A model generated the notes under the pieces. It ran no database searches. It was not told the origin of the DNA and was given only the letters and a program-made list of their open reading frames with translations. Source: Marinoscillum sp. MHG1-6 (GTDB lineage: Bacteria; Bacteroidota; Bacteroidia; Cytophagales; Cyclobacteriaceae). From it: 64,000 nt of DNA. Position numbers and translations under genes: made by a program. Shown here one piece after another: positions 20,231-28,418 of this stretch (position 1 is its first letter; each line of letters begins with the position of its first letter). The stretch spans positions 434,001 to 498,000 of the forward strand of contig NZ_JAMZMI010000004.1 in the NCBI RefSeq assembly GCF_024714475.1, in the 5' to 3' direction.

Positions 20231-21696
20231 AGTGGCCACTCTCTTCGATCTATGAGGTTTTTGTAAGGTCCTTTGCGGATGGAAATGAAGATGGAATTGG
20301 GGACCTCCCCGGACTGAGGGATCAACTGGACTATATTGTTGGCCTTGGCTGTGACGCCCTGTGGCTCACCCCGTTCCACCCCTCTCCTTCCTACCATAAA
20401 TATGATGTCACCAACTATTTCGATGTTGACCCGGAATATGGTTCAATCGCAGATTTTGAAGACCTCATTAAAGAAGCTCATGAAAAGGATCTTAAAGTAA
20501 TCATGGACCTCGTCGTCAATCACTGCTCCCGGGAACATCTTTGGTTTCAAAGCGCTTTGAAAGGTGATCCTGAGTTCCGCAATTACTTTATCTGGAAACC
20601 GAAAAATGCTTTTAAAAGCAAAAAACAACGAAGAAAAGGAAAGAGTGGCGACAGTGACAATACAGTCATCTGGCATGAAATTGATGGACATTCCGATCTT
20701 TTTTATGCCTACTTCTGGGAGGGCATGCCTAATCTCAACTACGACAATCCTGCGGTCAGGAATCAGGTTTTCGAAATTGGTAGATTCTGGCTGGAGAAGG
20801 GAGTGGATGGGTTTAGGCTGGATGCGGCTATGCATCTTTACCCGGATGATCAGGTTGATGACACCGTAGCATTCTGGACGGAATTCAAAAAGGAAATGCA
20901 GCAGGTCAACCCAAAGGTATTTCTGTTAGGCGAAGTATGGAAAGACCTGGAGACCCAATCTAAATTCAAGGAGTGCTTCTCCTCCCTTTTCAGCTTTGAC
21001 CTGAGCTATTCGATACTTGAATCGGTCAAAAGAGGCCTTATCGCCTCCGCCCACGTAAGTAAGGATGCCTGGAAGGCCGAAGACCGTGGCTCCCCTGCCG
21101 AGATCTACAATGAAGGTATCGCTCCAAACCCGGGTTTTATACAAAGTACTTTCCTTTCCAACCATGACCAGGAACGTGTAGTATCTTTTTTAAAAAATAA
21201 TATTCACAAGGCCAAGCTTGCCGCTTCTATCCTCCTCACGCTACCCGGCATTCCTGTGGTTTACTATGGCGAAGAAATTGGCCTGAAGGGCAAAAAACCG
21301 GATGAATATCTTCGGGAACCTTATCCATGGTGCAACCAATACCAAACGGACTGGATGCAACCGAAGTACAATAAACAGCCAAAACCTGAGGTCGCAGCTC
21401 TGCTAAAGGATCATTACAAAACCTTATTGAAGTTTCGCAACCAATATCCTGAATGGGCAGGCAGCGAAGTCGTGCCCATAGATTTGAAAGACCCTGAGTT
21501 GTTTGCCTTTCAGATTCCCATGGTTGACGAGGAATTACAGATTATTCATAACCTATCTGATGAGGCCAAGCCCCTTGAGCTACCTTATGGGATGACACCA
21601 ATCTTTTACACGTGTGGTTTGGAAAACATGGAGATAAATGAGTTTTTTACCATTCAATCGTACAGCTCAATAATATTCAAACCCAACACCCCATGA
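20227..21696 (+). CDS. GH13 alpha-glucosidase / trehalose-synthase-like enzyme
   Basis: A 489-residue cytoplasmic GH13 enzyme. The N-terminus (SIYEVFVRSFADGNEDGIGD) is typical of the oligo-1,6-glucosidase, trehalose synthase and alpha-glucosidase group. The triad is Asp199 (GFRLDAAMH), Glu236 (LLGEVW) and Asp314 (SNHDQERV), with DLVVNHCS as region I. It overlaps the preceding GH13 gene and the following dehydrogenase gene by ATGA, so all three are translationally coupled. It probably releases glucose from short alpha-glucosides produced by the upstream enzyme; trehalose synthase activity cannot be excluded. Confidence 0.88.
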   Translation: MKWPLSSIYEVFVRSFADGNEDGIGDLPGLRDQLDYIVGLGCDALWLTPFHPSPSYHKYDVTNYFDVDPEYGSIADFEDLIKEAHEKDLKVIMDLVVNHCSREHLWFQSALKGDPEFRNYFIWKPKNAFKSKKQRRKGKSGDSDNTVIWHEIDGHSDLFYAYFWEGMPNLNYDNPAVRNQVFEIGRFWLEKGVDGFRLDAAMHLYPDDQVDDTVAFWTEFKKEMQQVNPKVFLLGEVWKDLETQSKFKECFSSLFSFDLSYSILESVKRGLIASAHVSKDAWKAEDRGSPAEIYNEGIAPNPGFIQSTFLSNHDQERVVSFLKNNIHKAKLAASILLTLPGIPVVYYGEEIGLKGKKPDEYLREPYPWCNQYQTDWMQPKYNKQPKPEVAALLKDHYKTLLKFRNQYPEWAGSEVVPIDLKDPELFAFQIPMVDEELQIIHNLSDEAKPLELPYGMTPIFYTCGLENMEINEFFTIQSYSSIIFKPNTP

Positions 21697-22583
21697 AAAA
21701 CATTACCGTGGTCGGATCCGGAACAATGGGCAATGGCATCGCCCACGTCTTTGCACAATATGGCTATCAGGTAAGCCTGGTAGACATTGCAGAAGAGGCA
21801 CTGATCAATGCCCTCAAAACGATTGAAAAGAACCTGCAACGGCAATTAAAGAAAGAACTGATCACCCAGGAGGTCGCAGATAAGACCACACAAGCGATTC
21901 AGACGAGCACGAACCTCGCCGAATCAGTGAAAAATGCGGATCTGGTCGTCGAAGCAGCCAGTGAGCAATTTGAGATCAAGAAGAAGATTTTTGAAGCCAT
22001 TGATCAGGCTGCACCTGCTAATGCGATACTGGCCAGCAACACCTCCTCTATCTCCATCACCAAAATAGCTGCGGTAACAAATCGCCCTGATCAGGTGATC
22101 GGGATGCATTTTATGAACCCGGTTCCGGTGATGAAGCTCGTGGAAGTAATCCGGGGTTATGCGACCAGCAATAAAACTACGCAGACCATCATGGAGGTGA
22201 GCAAGAAGCTGGAAAAGGTACCTGTGGAAGTCAACGACTATCCTGGCTTTGTGGCCAACCGAATCCTGATGCCGATGATCAACGAGGCCATTTATGCCCT
22301 GTATGAAGGGGTATCCGGAGTGGAAGAAATTGATACGGTCATGAAATTGGGCATGGCACATCCGATGGGGCCACTGCAATTAGCTGATTTCATTGGACTG
22401 GATGTTTGTTTGTCTATCCTTAATGTCCTTCTCGATGGCTTTGGTAATCCAAAATATGCCCCTTGCCCCTTACTGGTAAATATGGTCACGGCGGGATACA
22501 AAGGGGTCAAATCCGGTGAAGGTTTCTATCAGTATACTCCTGGCACTAAAGACCTGGTGGTCAGTCCGAGGTTTAGTAGGTAA
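21693..22583 (+). CDS. 3-hydroxyacyl-CoA (3-hydroxybutyryl-CoA) dehydrogenase
   Basis: A 296-residue NAD-dependent dehydrogenase acting on 3-hydroxyacyl-CoA in fatty-acid oxidation or butanoate-type metabolism. The Rossmann GSGTMGNGIAHVFAQ is at the N-terminus. The catalytic region GMHFMNPVPVMKLVE and the C-terminal helical domain (DYPGFVANRILMPMINEA) are intact, and the length is typical of Hbd/PaaH. The start codon overlaps the stop of the upstream GH13 gene. This operon partner is unexpected for glucan enzymes and may simply reflect shared carbon-storage physiology. An imperfect inverted repeat follows its stop. Confidence 0.92.
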   Translation: MKNITVVGSGTMGNGIAHVFAQYGYQVSLVDIAEEALINALKTIEKNLQRQLKKELITQEVADKTTQAIQTSTNLAESVKNADLVVEAASEQFEIKKKIFEAIDQAAPANAILASNTSSISITKIAAVTNRPDQVIGMHFMNPVPVMKLVEVIRGYATSNKTTQTIMEVSKKLEKVPVEVNDYPGFVANRILMPMINEAIYALYEGVSGVEEIDTVMKLGMAHPMGPLQLADFIGLDVCLSILNVLLDGFGNPKYAPCPLLVNMVTAGYKGVKSGEGFYQYTPGTKDLVVSPRFSR

Positions 22584-22600
22584 GGTGGAATTAGGATAAC

Positions 22601-22695
22601 CTAATCCCCCTGCCCCCTTTCAAAAAGGAGATCTTCTAATCTTTCCATTCAAAAATTCCCCATTTAAAAGGGGTGGCTGAAAGCCGGGGGATTAG
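22601..22695. repeat. MITE-like imperfect inverted repeat (CTAATCCCCC ends)
   Basis: The element starts with CTAATCCCCC (22601-22610) and ends with its exact complement GGGGGATTAG (22686-22695). Internal CCCCTTT and AAAAGGGG tracts also face each other. It lies between the convergent dehydrogenase and endonuclease-like genes. Similar CCCC/GGGG palindromes are scattered in many Bacteroidota genomes, but copy number here is unknown. Confidence 0.7.
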
Positions 22696-22709
22696 AACGT
22701 CACCATGAG

Positions 22710-23564
22710 CTACCTAAAGGAAGCCAGCACCGGCCTGTGATCAGAAACAAGTATGCTATAATCATTGATGCAGTTTTCAGGCAAGATCACCTCTGTCATT
22801 CTCAGCTTATGAAAGAGTTCATCGGTGATCAGGATGTGGTCCAAATGACTGGGCCAGGAAGGGTAACTCATCTCCGTCAGATGTCGGTCCGCAAATTGAT
22901 AGTTCGTTGAGTCATTAATGAAATTCTCAAAGGGGGTTCCGGATTCAAGGTCATCATTAAAATCCCCGGTCACAATGACCGCCTGATCGGATAGCTCTTC
23001 ATCGATGTATTGCTTCAATGCCTCACTAGCCAATTTCCTTCTTTCCAACCCATCACCACAACATTTTAAATGCACAATAAGAAGAGTAAATTCAAGACCA
23101 CTGACATGAGTGGCATCCAGTCTTACCACCTGCCTGGGAAAAGCATTGGCATCACCTTCAAACAATAAGGTTGATTCGCTAAGTGAGGTGAATGCAGACT
23201 CCTTATAGATGAACCCAACCTCCAGGTTATACCTCACATTCGAATAATGGGCGGAATACATTTCCAGCCCATTGCCCAAATCCACAAACGCCACCGTATC
23301 CGAAATCTCCTGAACGGCAATGAGGTCGGCATCCAAATCAGCAATCAATGTTTTCACGAGGTCTTTGGTATTGACATCCTGAGGAAAATCCTGAATGTTC
23401 CATGTCGCGATGTTGAGTTCGTTGTTATAGTAAGCAGGATAGCAAGCGGAAATATCTTTCCCCGGATCAGTCTTTAGACCTATCTCTTCCTCCATTTCCA
23501 AATCCGGTTCCCTTTCAAACTGACAACAGCATAGCAATGCCAAGAGTCCTATTAAATATTTCAT
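22710..23564 (-). CDS. Endonuclease/exonuclease/phosphatase-fold lipoprotein
   Basis: A 284-residue protein of the DNase I-like (EEP) superfamily. The motifs ATWNIQDFP, AVQEI, VTGDFND and the terminal SDHRPV supply the expected metal and phosphate-binding Asn, Glu, Asp and His. The start at 23564 gives a short lipoprotein signal, MKYLIGLLALLCCCQ. An upstream in-frame start would add 31 residues that break the signal. The protein is predicted to be anchored in the envelope and to cleave a nucleic acid, phosphoinositide-like or other phosphodiester substrate; phosphate scavenging is plausible. It is convergent with the dehydrogenase operon and divergent from the transporter. Confidence 0.85.
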   Translation of the reverse strand: MKYLIGLLALLCCCQFEREPDLEMEEEIGLKTDPGKDISACYPAYYNNELNIATWNIQDFPQDVNTKDLVKTLIADLDADLIAVQEISDTVAFVDLGNGLEMYSAHYSNVRYNLEVGFIYKESAFTSLSESTLLFEGDANAFPRQVVRLDATHVSGLEFTLLIVHLKCCGDGLERRKLASEALKQYIDEELSDQAVIVTGDFNDDLESGTPFENFINDSTNYQFADRHLTEMSYPSWPSHLDHILITDELFHKLRMTEVILPENCINDYSILVSDHRPVLASFR

Positions 23565-23738
23565 AGCCTGCAAAACTAATCTTCTCAACCATTCAGTTAT
23601 ACAATATTTTAATATTTCAACAGTAATGGTTTTATTCAGGTGATGATAAAGGCTCATGACTAAAAGCGATCAATTATGACATGATCTAAATCAGGGTATG
23701 GGGTGACCCCTCGTCCCACCGACCCTATTACCTATATT

Positions 23739-23746
23739 TATTTTTG
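23739..23746 (+). promoter_or_regulatory. Bacteroidota -7 promoter element before the DASS transporter
   Basis: TATTTTTG fits TAnnTTTG and lies 21 bases before the ATG at 23768. It overlaps a TTG that would otherwise extend the gene by eight codons, which argues for the ATG start. Confidence 0.45.
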
Positions 23747-23767
23747 CTCCAGACCAAAAACACTATC

Positions 23768-25264
23768 ATGCTTAAGGATATCACTGCAACCGCCAAGAAA
23801 ATATTGCTCCAGAATGAGCGATATCAATACCTCCGAAGAAAATTAAAAGCGCATGCCACCGCCATCAAGATCATTGGTTGCCTTGTGCTGCCATTACTCA
23901 TCATCTTCCTCCCCGCGGAGTGGACTTTAACAGATAGCCTGACGGTTACCCAACACCGGACCGTATTCATTTTTGCTTTAGCCGCCATCTTCTGGATTCT
24001 GGAACCAATCCCCATCTTTGCGACCTCAGTATTGGTCATACTACTGGAGCTCATCCTGATTTCTGATAGTGGACTTAACCTTCCAGAAGCTACTGAAGCA
24101 GGTGAAAAAGTAGGTGTGATCCTTAGCTACAAAGCTATTTTGGGAACCTTCGCCAGCCCCATCATCTTTCTTTTCCTTGGGGGGTTCTTCCTGGCCATTT
24201 CCGCCACGAAATATGGTCTGGACCAGGTAATGGCCAAGACTTTCATCAAGCCCTTTGGCACAAACCCTAAAATGGTGATGCTCGGTTTGATGATCGTGAC
24301 GGCCGTATTTTCCATGTTCATGAGTAATACGGCTACTACTGCCATGATGCTGTCAATACTCATGCCTGTACTGGCTGCTTTACCTGAGCAGGACAAAGGG
24401 CGTACGGCTTTCATTCTCTGCATCCCTGTAGCCGCAAACGTCGGTGGTCTCGGTACCCCTATCGGCACGCCGCCCAACGCCCTGGCGATGAAATACCTGA
24501 TGGACTTTGATATCACCTTTAGCAAATGGATGCTTATGGGTGTGCCCGCTGTGATCATTCTGGTAGCATTGGGCTGGACCTTGCTGAACGTCTTTTTTCC
24601 TACGGACAGCAAGGAGATCAAAGTACAGATCTCCACTTCCAACAAGCTGGGTAGAAAGTCCTTCATTGTGTATGCTACTTTCAGTCTCACGGTATTACTG
24701 TGGTTGACAGACTTTATTCATGGGATGAACTCCTATGTGGTGGCTTTTATTCCCGTGGTAGTCTTTCTGAGCTTAAACATACTTGGAAAGGAAGACCTCA
24801 AGTTGATCTCCTGGGATGTACTCTGGCTGGTTTCCGGTGGTCTGGCACTGGGTCTGGCCCTCGAAAAAACAGGTCTCGCACAAGCGATCATCAACGGAAT
24901 CCCTTTTGGAGAGATGAACCTGTACGTCATCTTCATTATTGCGGCATTCGTAGGGCTGCTGATCGCCAACTTTATGTCGAATACGGCCACAGCCAACCTC
25001 ATGCTCCCACTGATCGCTATTGTGGGCAGTTCCCTCAGCGGCCTTGAAGGACTCGGAGGTAGCAAAACCCTGATCCTGTCAACGACCCTGTGTATATCAC
25101 TAGGCATGGCCCTCCCTATCAGTACTCCGCCCAATGCGCTGGCCTACAGCACCGGACTCATCAGCACCAAACATATGTCCCGTGTAGGTGTTCTTATGGG
25201 ACTGATCGGTATGGTCATCGTTTTTGGAATTCTTTACCTGGATCAAATCATTGGCATTATCTGA
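23768..25264 (+). CDS. DASS/SLC13-type sodium:dicarboxylate or sulfate symporter
   Basis: A 498-residue polytopic inner-membrane carrier of the divalent anion:sodium symporter family (VcINDY/SLC13). The two inverted halves each carry the substrate and sodium-binding SNT signature (MSNTATTAMML and MSNTATANLML), each followed by a TPPNALA stretch, which is the family hallmark. Likely substrates are succinate, malate, citrate or sulfate. ATG at 23768 is preferred over an upstream TTG because of the promoter box. An outer-membrane porin gene starts two bases after its stop, implying a dedicated uptake route across both membranes. Confidence 0.92.
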   Translation: MLKDITATAKKILLQNERYQYLRRKLKAHATAIKIIGCLVLPLLIIFLPAEWTLTDSLTVTQHRTVFIFALAAIFWILEPIPIFATSVLVILLELILISDSGLNLPEATEAGEKVGVILSYKAILGTFASPIIFLFLGGFFLAISATKYGLDQVMAKTFIKPFGTNPKMVMLGLMIVTAVFSMFMSNTATTAMMLSILMPVLAALPEQDKGRTAFILCIPVAANVGGLGTPIGTPPNALAMKYLMDFDITFSKWMLMGVPAVIILVALGWTLLNVFFPTDSKEIKVQISTSNKLGRKSFIVYATFSLTVLLWLTDFIHGMNSYVVAFIPVVVFLSLNILGKEDLKLISWDVLWLVSGGLALGLALEKTGLAQAIINGIPFGEMNLYVIFIIAAFVGLLIANFMSNTATANLMLPLIAIVGSSLSGLEGLGGSKTLILSTTLCISLGMALPISTPPNALAYSTGLISTKHMSRVGVLMGLIGMVIVFGILYLDQIIGII

Positions 25265-25265
25265 T

Positions 25266-26489
25266 ATGAAAAAGCTACTCCTAACACTCTTTGCACTGGC
25301 CACAACCTCCTTCATCACCCTCGCCCAGGAAGGCCCAACTTTTTATGCCGGACTACAGATCTGGATGCGATACACCGATTTAAATCCGGGTTCGGCCATT
25401 GGTACAGAGGAAAGCGACGAAGCGCTGGATTTCAGCATCAGACGTTACCGTCTGGGGGTAAAGGGGAACCCTTACGACTACCTCAGCTACAATATCCAGA
25501 TCGGACACAACAACCTTAGCCGCTATGCCAAGGATCAACCTCCGAAATTACTGGACGCCTACGTGAGCTATCACTACTTCCCCAACCATAGCGTCACCGT
25601 AGGGAAACATGCCTGGACAGGATTATCGCGGTATGCGGCGCCTTCCACCTTTGCTGCGGTGGGTGCTGATATCAACTATGCCGCTACCATTGCACTGAAT
25701 TTGCATGATGATTTCTTCAGAAGACTGGGTGTGGCTTTACATGGTGACATTAATGACCTGAATTACCGACTGGTGTTTTCCAAACCCTTTAGCTATAAGG
25801 CACCGCCATTGAGCAATTATGCACAGTTCTCGGATCAGCCGACCTCCCTGAATGTCAGCGGGTACTTCAAATACCAGTTCCTGGATCATGAGTCCCAATC
25901 TTCGGCCTTTAGCCCGTGGACGTATCATGGAAAGAAAGAGCTCTTCAACATCGGGGCGGGCTGGACGTACCAACATGAAGCCACGCAATCGCTGAGTACA
26001 CTCAATGATACGGTAATTCATGCGATGAAATCTTTTGCAGTCGATGTGTACTATGAGCGCCCTTCCGGTAAGCTAGTCTGGACTTCTTATTTATCCTTCC
26101 TTAATCACCATTTGGGAAAAGAGTTTATCCGATATATCGGTGCCAACAATCCTTCCAATGGGGTGGTCAATACCCTTTCGCTAAACGGAAAAGGAAACAG
26201 CTTCCCTGAGGCTGGATCCGGACAGATCATATTATTCCAGTTGGCTGCTCTTAAGCAACTAACGAAAAATGCAATCCAGCCCAACCTGATGATCGAATAC
26301 GCTCGGTTTAAGGCCCTTGATGACCCGATGGTCTTGTTTGAAGGTGGGGTGAATTACATCCTTGACGGACACAAATCCAAAATCTCCTTAGGCTATCAAA
26401 ACCGCCCTGTATTCACTGATGACGGCACCGGAGCGAAGGAAAGCGACCGAAGACATATGGTGGTGTTGCAGTATCAGTTGAGGATATAG
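25266..26489 (+). CDS. Outer-membrane porin (phosphate-selective porin-like beta-barrel)
   Basis: A 407-residue exported protein with signal peptide MKKLLLTLFALATTSFITLAQ. The mature part is rich in alternating aromatic and polar strands and ends with the barrel-closing VVLQYQLRI. The pattern FSIRRYRLGVKG and a later KISLGYQNRP resemble OprO/OprP-like porins of Bacteroidota. It is cotranscribed with the DASS carrier (start two bases after its stop), so it probably passes the same anion through the outer membrane. An in-frame ATG at 25224 lies inside the carrier gene and would bury the signal peptide, so 25266 is chosen. Confidence 0.82.
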   Translation: MKKLLLTLFALATTSFITLAQEGPTFYAGLQIWMRYTDLNPGSAIGTEESDEALDFSIRRYRLGVKGNPYDYLSYNIQIGHNNLSRYAKDQPPKLLDAYVSYHYFPNHSVTVGKHAWTGLSRYAAPSTFAAVGADINYAATIALNLHDDFFRRLGVALHGDINDLNYRLVFSKPFSYKAPPLSNYAQFSDQPTSLNVSGYFKYQFLDHESQSSAFSPWTYHGKKELFNIGAGWTYQHEATQSLSTLNDTVIHAMKSFAVDVYYERPSGKLVWTSYLSFLNHHLGKEFIRYIGANNPSNGVVNTLSLNGKGNSFPEAGSGQIILFQLAALKQLTKNAIQPNLMIEYARFKALDDPMVLFEGGVNYILDGHKSKISLGYQNRPVFTDDGTGAKESDRRHMVVLQYQLRI

Positions 26490-26697
26490 CATAGAAGTAT
26501 ATATTAATTACCTCCCTGTTGTTTTAAGTGTTCAGCTTTCAGCGTCACTTAAAATGACTGATGATCACTTTCGCCCTTGACAGTTTTATGACCTAAATGA
26601 ATTCTTTACCATAGTAATGTTATTGGAGACAGCTCAACAACGGCTCAAGGATTACCATATTTTTGATAGAGCCAAACGCTATTGTTGTTTTCGGTCT

Positions 26698-26716
26698 TAG
26701 CGGACGCTACGACCAG
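26698..26716. repeat. Short dispersed motif AGCGGAC, copy 1
   Basis: TAGCGGACGCTACGACCAG is related to AAGCGGACCACTGCGCCAG at 27135-27153 and AAGCGGACGCTTGCGCCAG at 42733-42751. All three lie in gene-free stretches beside other repeats. Confidence 0.55.
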
Positions 26717-26726
26717 TGGTGAGAAC

Positions 26727-26859
26727 GTCATTGCGAACGTAGTGAAGCAATCTTTCCCAATCAAAAGAAAAGATTGCTTTAGTCGGGTTTCTCTATTTCT
26801 TATTATCAGTTACCGGTCGCCCCAACGCGCAAACCCTTCGCGGGAAGACTCGCGATGGC
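26727..26859. repeat. Composite palindromic repeat of the GTCATTGCGA type
   Basis: The outer ends GTCATTGCGA (26727-26736) and TCGCGATGGC (26850-26859) are imperfect complements. Inside is a perfect 11-bp hairpin AAGCAATCTTT (26745-26755) / AAAGATTGCTT (26769-26779). Elements with GTCATTGCGA...GAAGCAATCT arms are a common small mobile-like repeat in many bacteria. This copy looks worn at its right end. Confidence 0.75.
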
Positions 26860-27038
26860 CAGGATTAGCAGTCTCAGGACATGGTTTGATACGGTTCATA
26901 CATTAACCTTATTCCTTTCCGTGTTCGGAGACACTCGTACTCATCTTAGCTTCAAAGTGTCCTGAAGAACACTTCGAAGAACTGGGTTGCTGACAGATCA
27001 TGAACGATTGTCGGGTGGTCATTTGTCATTTTCTCATG

Positions 27039-27071
27039 GTCAGGAATGATTGCAGGACAGTCAGGAATGAT
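27039..27071. repeat. 12-base direct repeat GTCAGGAATGAT
   Basis: Two exact copies (27039-27050 and 27060-27071) are spaced 21 bases apart. They recall the CAGGAAT arm of the hairpin at 42567-42587, so they may be debris of the same family. Confidence 0.5.
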
Positions 27072-27134
27072 ACTACTCCTTACGCGAGGCAAGTGAAAAC
27101 AGCTGTGGATTGCTGATACTTCAAAGAGTGGCAC

Positions 27135-27153
27135 AAGCGGACCACTGCGCCAG
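27135..27153. repeat. Short dispersed motif AGCGGAC, copy 2
   Basis: AAGCGGACCACTGCGCCAG, the second of three related 19-base copies in the window (others at 26698 and 42733). Confidence 0.55.
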
Positions 27154-27274
27154 CTAAATTCTGAAGTTAAGTCCCTCCAGGATTGACCTTACATGATTCT
27201 GCTAGCGCCAAAGATGCTCTGCGAGAATGCCTTTAGAGCAGGTAGGTGGGGCCGCGTAGGCCCGTCGAAGCGAA

Positions 27275-27344
27275 TGTCACCTTGAGCTTGTCGAAGCATG
27301 GACATTTTACGAATAAAAATGATTTCTCCTCCGTCGAAATGACA
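27275..27344. repeat. Palindromic repeat of the CTTGAGCTTGTCGAAG type
   Basis: TGTCACCTTGAGCTTGTCGA begins at 27275, and CCGTCGAAATGACA closes the element on the right, so TGTCA and TGACA face each other. Sequences with CTGAGCTTGTCGAAG are widespread intergenic repeats in bacteria. It precedes the membrane-protein gene at 27428. Confidence 0.65.
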
Positions 27345-27427
27345 ATTTATATAGGCCTAACTTAACAACGTTGAACACGTGTATGAAACTGAAGGCTTGA
27401 TATTAAGAATTACGAATTTTGAATGGC

Positions 27428-28225
27428 ATGAATCAAAAGAGGAATATTGCTATTAATTCCACAATTCTCTATGTGATAGCATTTATGCTTACCTCAGTTC
27501 TTCACGAGTTGGCACATGCTCTTGCCGGTATTTTTTACAATACTCAACCTGTCCTGCATCATAACTATGTAGAACAACTTACAACTCATCATATGTCCGC
27601 ACTACAACTCGCCACAGTAGCGCTGGCAGGCCCCATAATGAGTTTAACTCAGGGATTAGTTGCCGGTTGGGTATATTTTCAATCACCCAAACAGGGCCTG
27701 TTCAGGCTTTTTATTTTGTGGTTTTCCATTTTAGGCATGTTTAACTTTTTGGGATACCTAATGACCGGGCCTGTTTTTCACAACGGTGACATTGGCAAAG
27801 CGCTGGCCCTTTTTAATACTCCGATGTGGATGCAAATCTTTATCGCAATTCTTGGGGCTGCCCTCCTCTTGCTGGTCGCATATCATCTAACGCGACCATT
27901 TCTACAATTTAGCTTCAAGGAGGAATGGGTAAACTCAGCGTCATCCAGAAAGAATTTCTCCTTATACATCATGATTCTACCCTGGTTATTTGGTTCAGCT
28001 ATTATGACACTTTTATACTTACCTGTAGTGGCCATTGTCAGTATTATTTATCCATTCACCAGCGGAATGGTCTTCATTTTTCCATGGCAGAATGCAAGAA
28101 GAATTGTTAATGTTCCGGTATCAGATAATAGTAACCCGGGACAAGTGTCATATTTCACCTTAATATGCCTAATTCTATTGGTACTGGTGTTCAGACTCAT
28201 TCTACAGCCAGGGATACCCATTTAA
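27428..28225 (+). CDS. Polytopic membrane protein with HELAH motif (M50-like)
   Basis: A 265-residue, very hydrophobic protein with about six membrane segments. The first contains HELAH (His26-Glu27-His30), the zinc-binding HExxH of intramembrane site-2-type proteases. A nearby LAGPIMS stretch resembles the conserved AGP region of M50-like proteins. The usual NPxxG/LDG third-ligand motif is not seen, so it may be a divergent or inactive relative. ATG at 27428 is chosen over a TTG nine bases upstream. It follows the repeat-rich gap and precedes the methyltransferase and FAD oxidase genes on the same strand, with a 193-base gap, so cotranscription is uncertain. Confidence 0.75.
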   Translation: MNQKRNIAINSTILYVIAFMLTSVLHELAHALAGIFYNTQPVLHHNYVEQLTTHHMSALQLATVALAGPIMSLTQGLVAGWVYFQSPKQGLFRLFILWFSILGMFNFLGYLMTGPVFHNGDIGKALALFNTPMWMQIFIAILGAALLLLVAYHLTRPFLQFSFKEEWVNSASSRKNFSLYIMILPWLFGSAIMTLLYLPVVAIVSIIYPFTSGMVFIFPWQNARRIVNVPVSDNSNPGQVSYFTLICLILLVLVFRLILQPGIPI

Positions 28226-28418
28226 TGAAACGGTTTTTAACACCTGACTGAAATGAAATATATCAGAGTCCCTGCCGTGACTCTCAAGGCGTGAAAGTCC
28301 GCGTTTCAAATGCCCGCCAGCAAACTGATTTTTCCGCTATTCCCAGACTGAAAATAACACTACCTCTCCACTATGATCTGCAAGTGTATTATATTCGGTA
28401 CTCTTCATTAATCAGATT

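Larger units (their letters stand above)
26490..27427. other. Repeat-rich intergenic region with no convincing gene
   Basis: About 940 bases without a supportable gene. A 9-bp inverted repeat TTTTAAGTG / CACTTAAAA (26522-26554) could end the porin transcript. Two palindromic dispersed-repeat types follow (26727-26859 and 27275-27344), as well as two copies of a 19-base AGCGGAC motif and a 12-base direct repeat. A 60-codon minus-strand frame (26952-27134) and a 74-codon plus-strand frame (26682-26906) run through repeats and look non-coding. Confidence 0.7.

Noticed and set aside
24127-24690. 187-codon minus-strand frame inside the DASS carrier
   Set aside because: Antisense to conserved SNT motif coding sequence; composition is that of a shadow.
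26682-26906. 74-codon frame over the GTCATTGCGA repeat
   Set aside because: It runs through palindromic repeat DNA and reads as repeat translation, not as a protein.
26952-27134. 60-codon minus-strand frame with IIPD repeats
   Set aside because: The repeated residues come from the 12-base direct repeat; no other coding sign.
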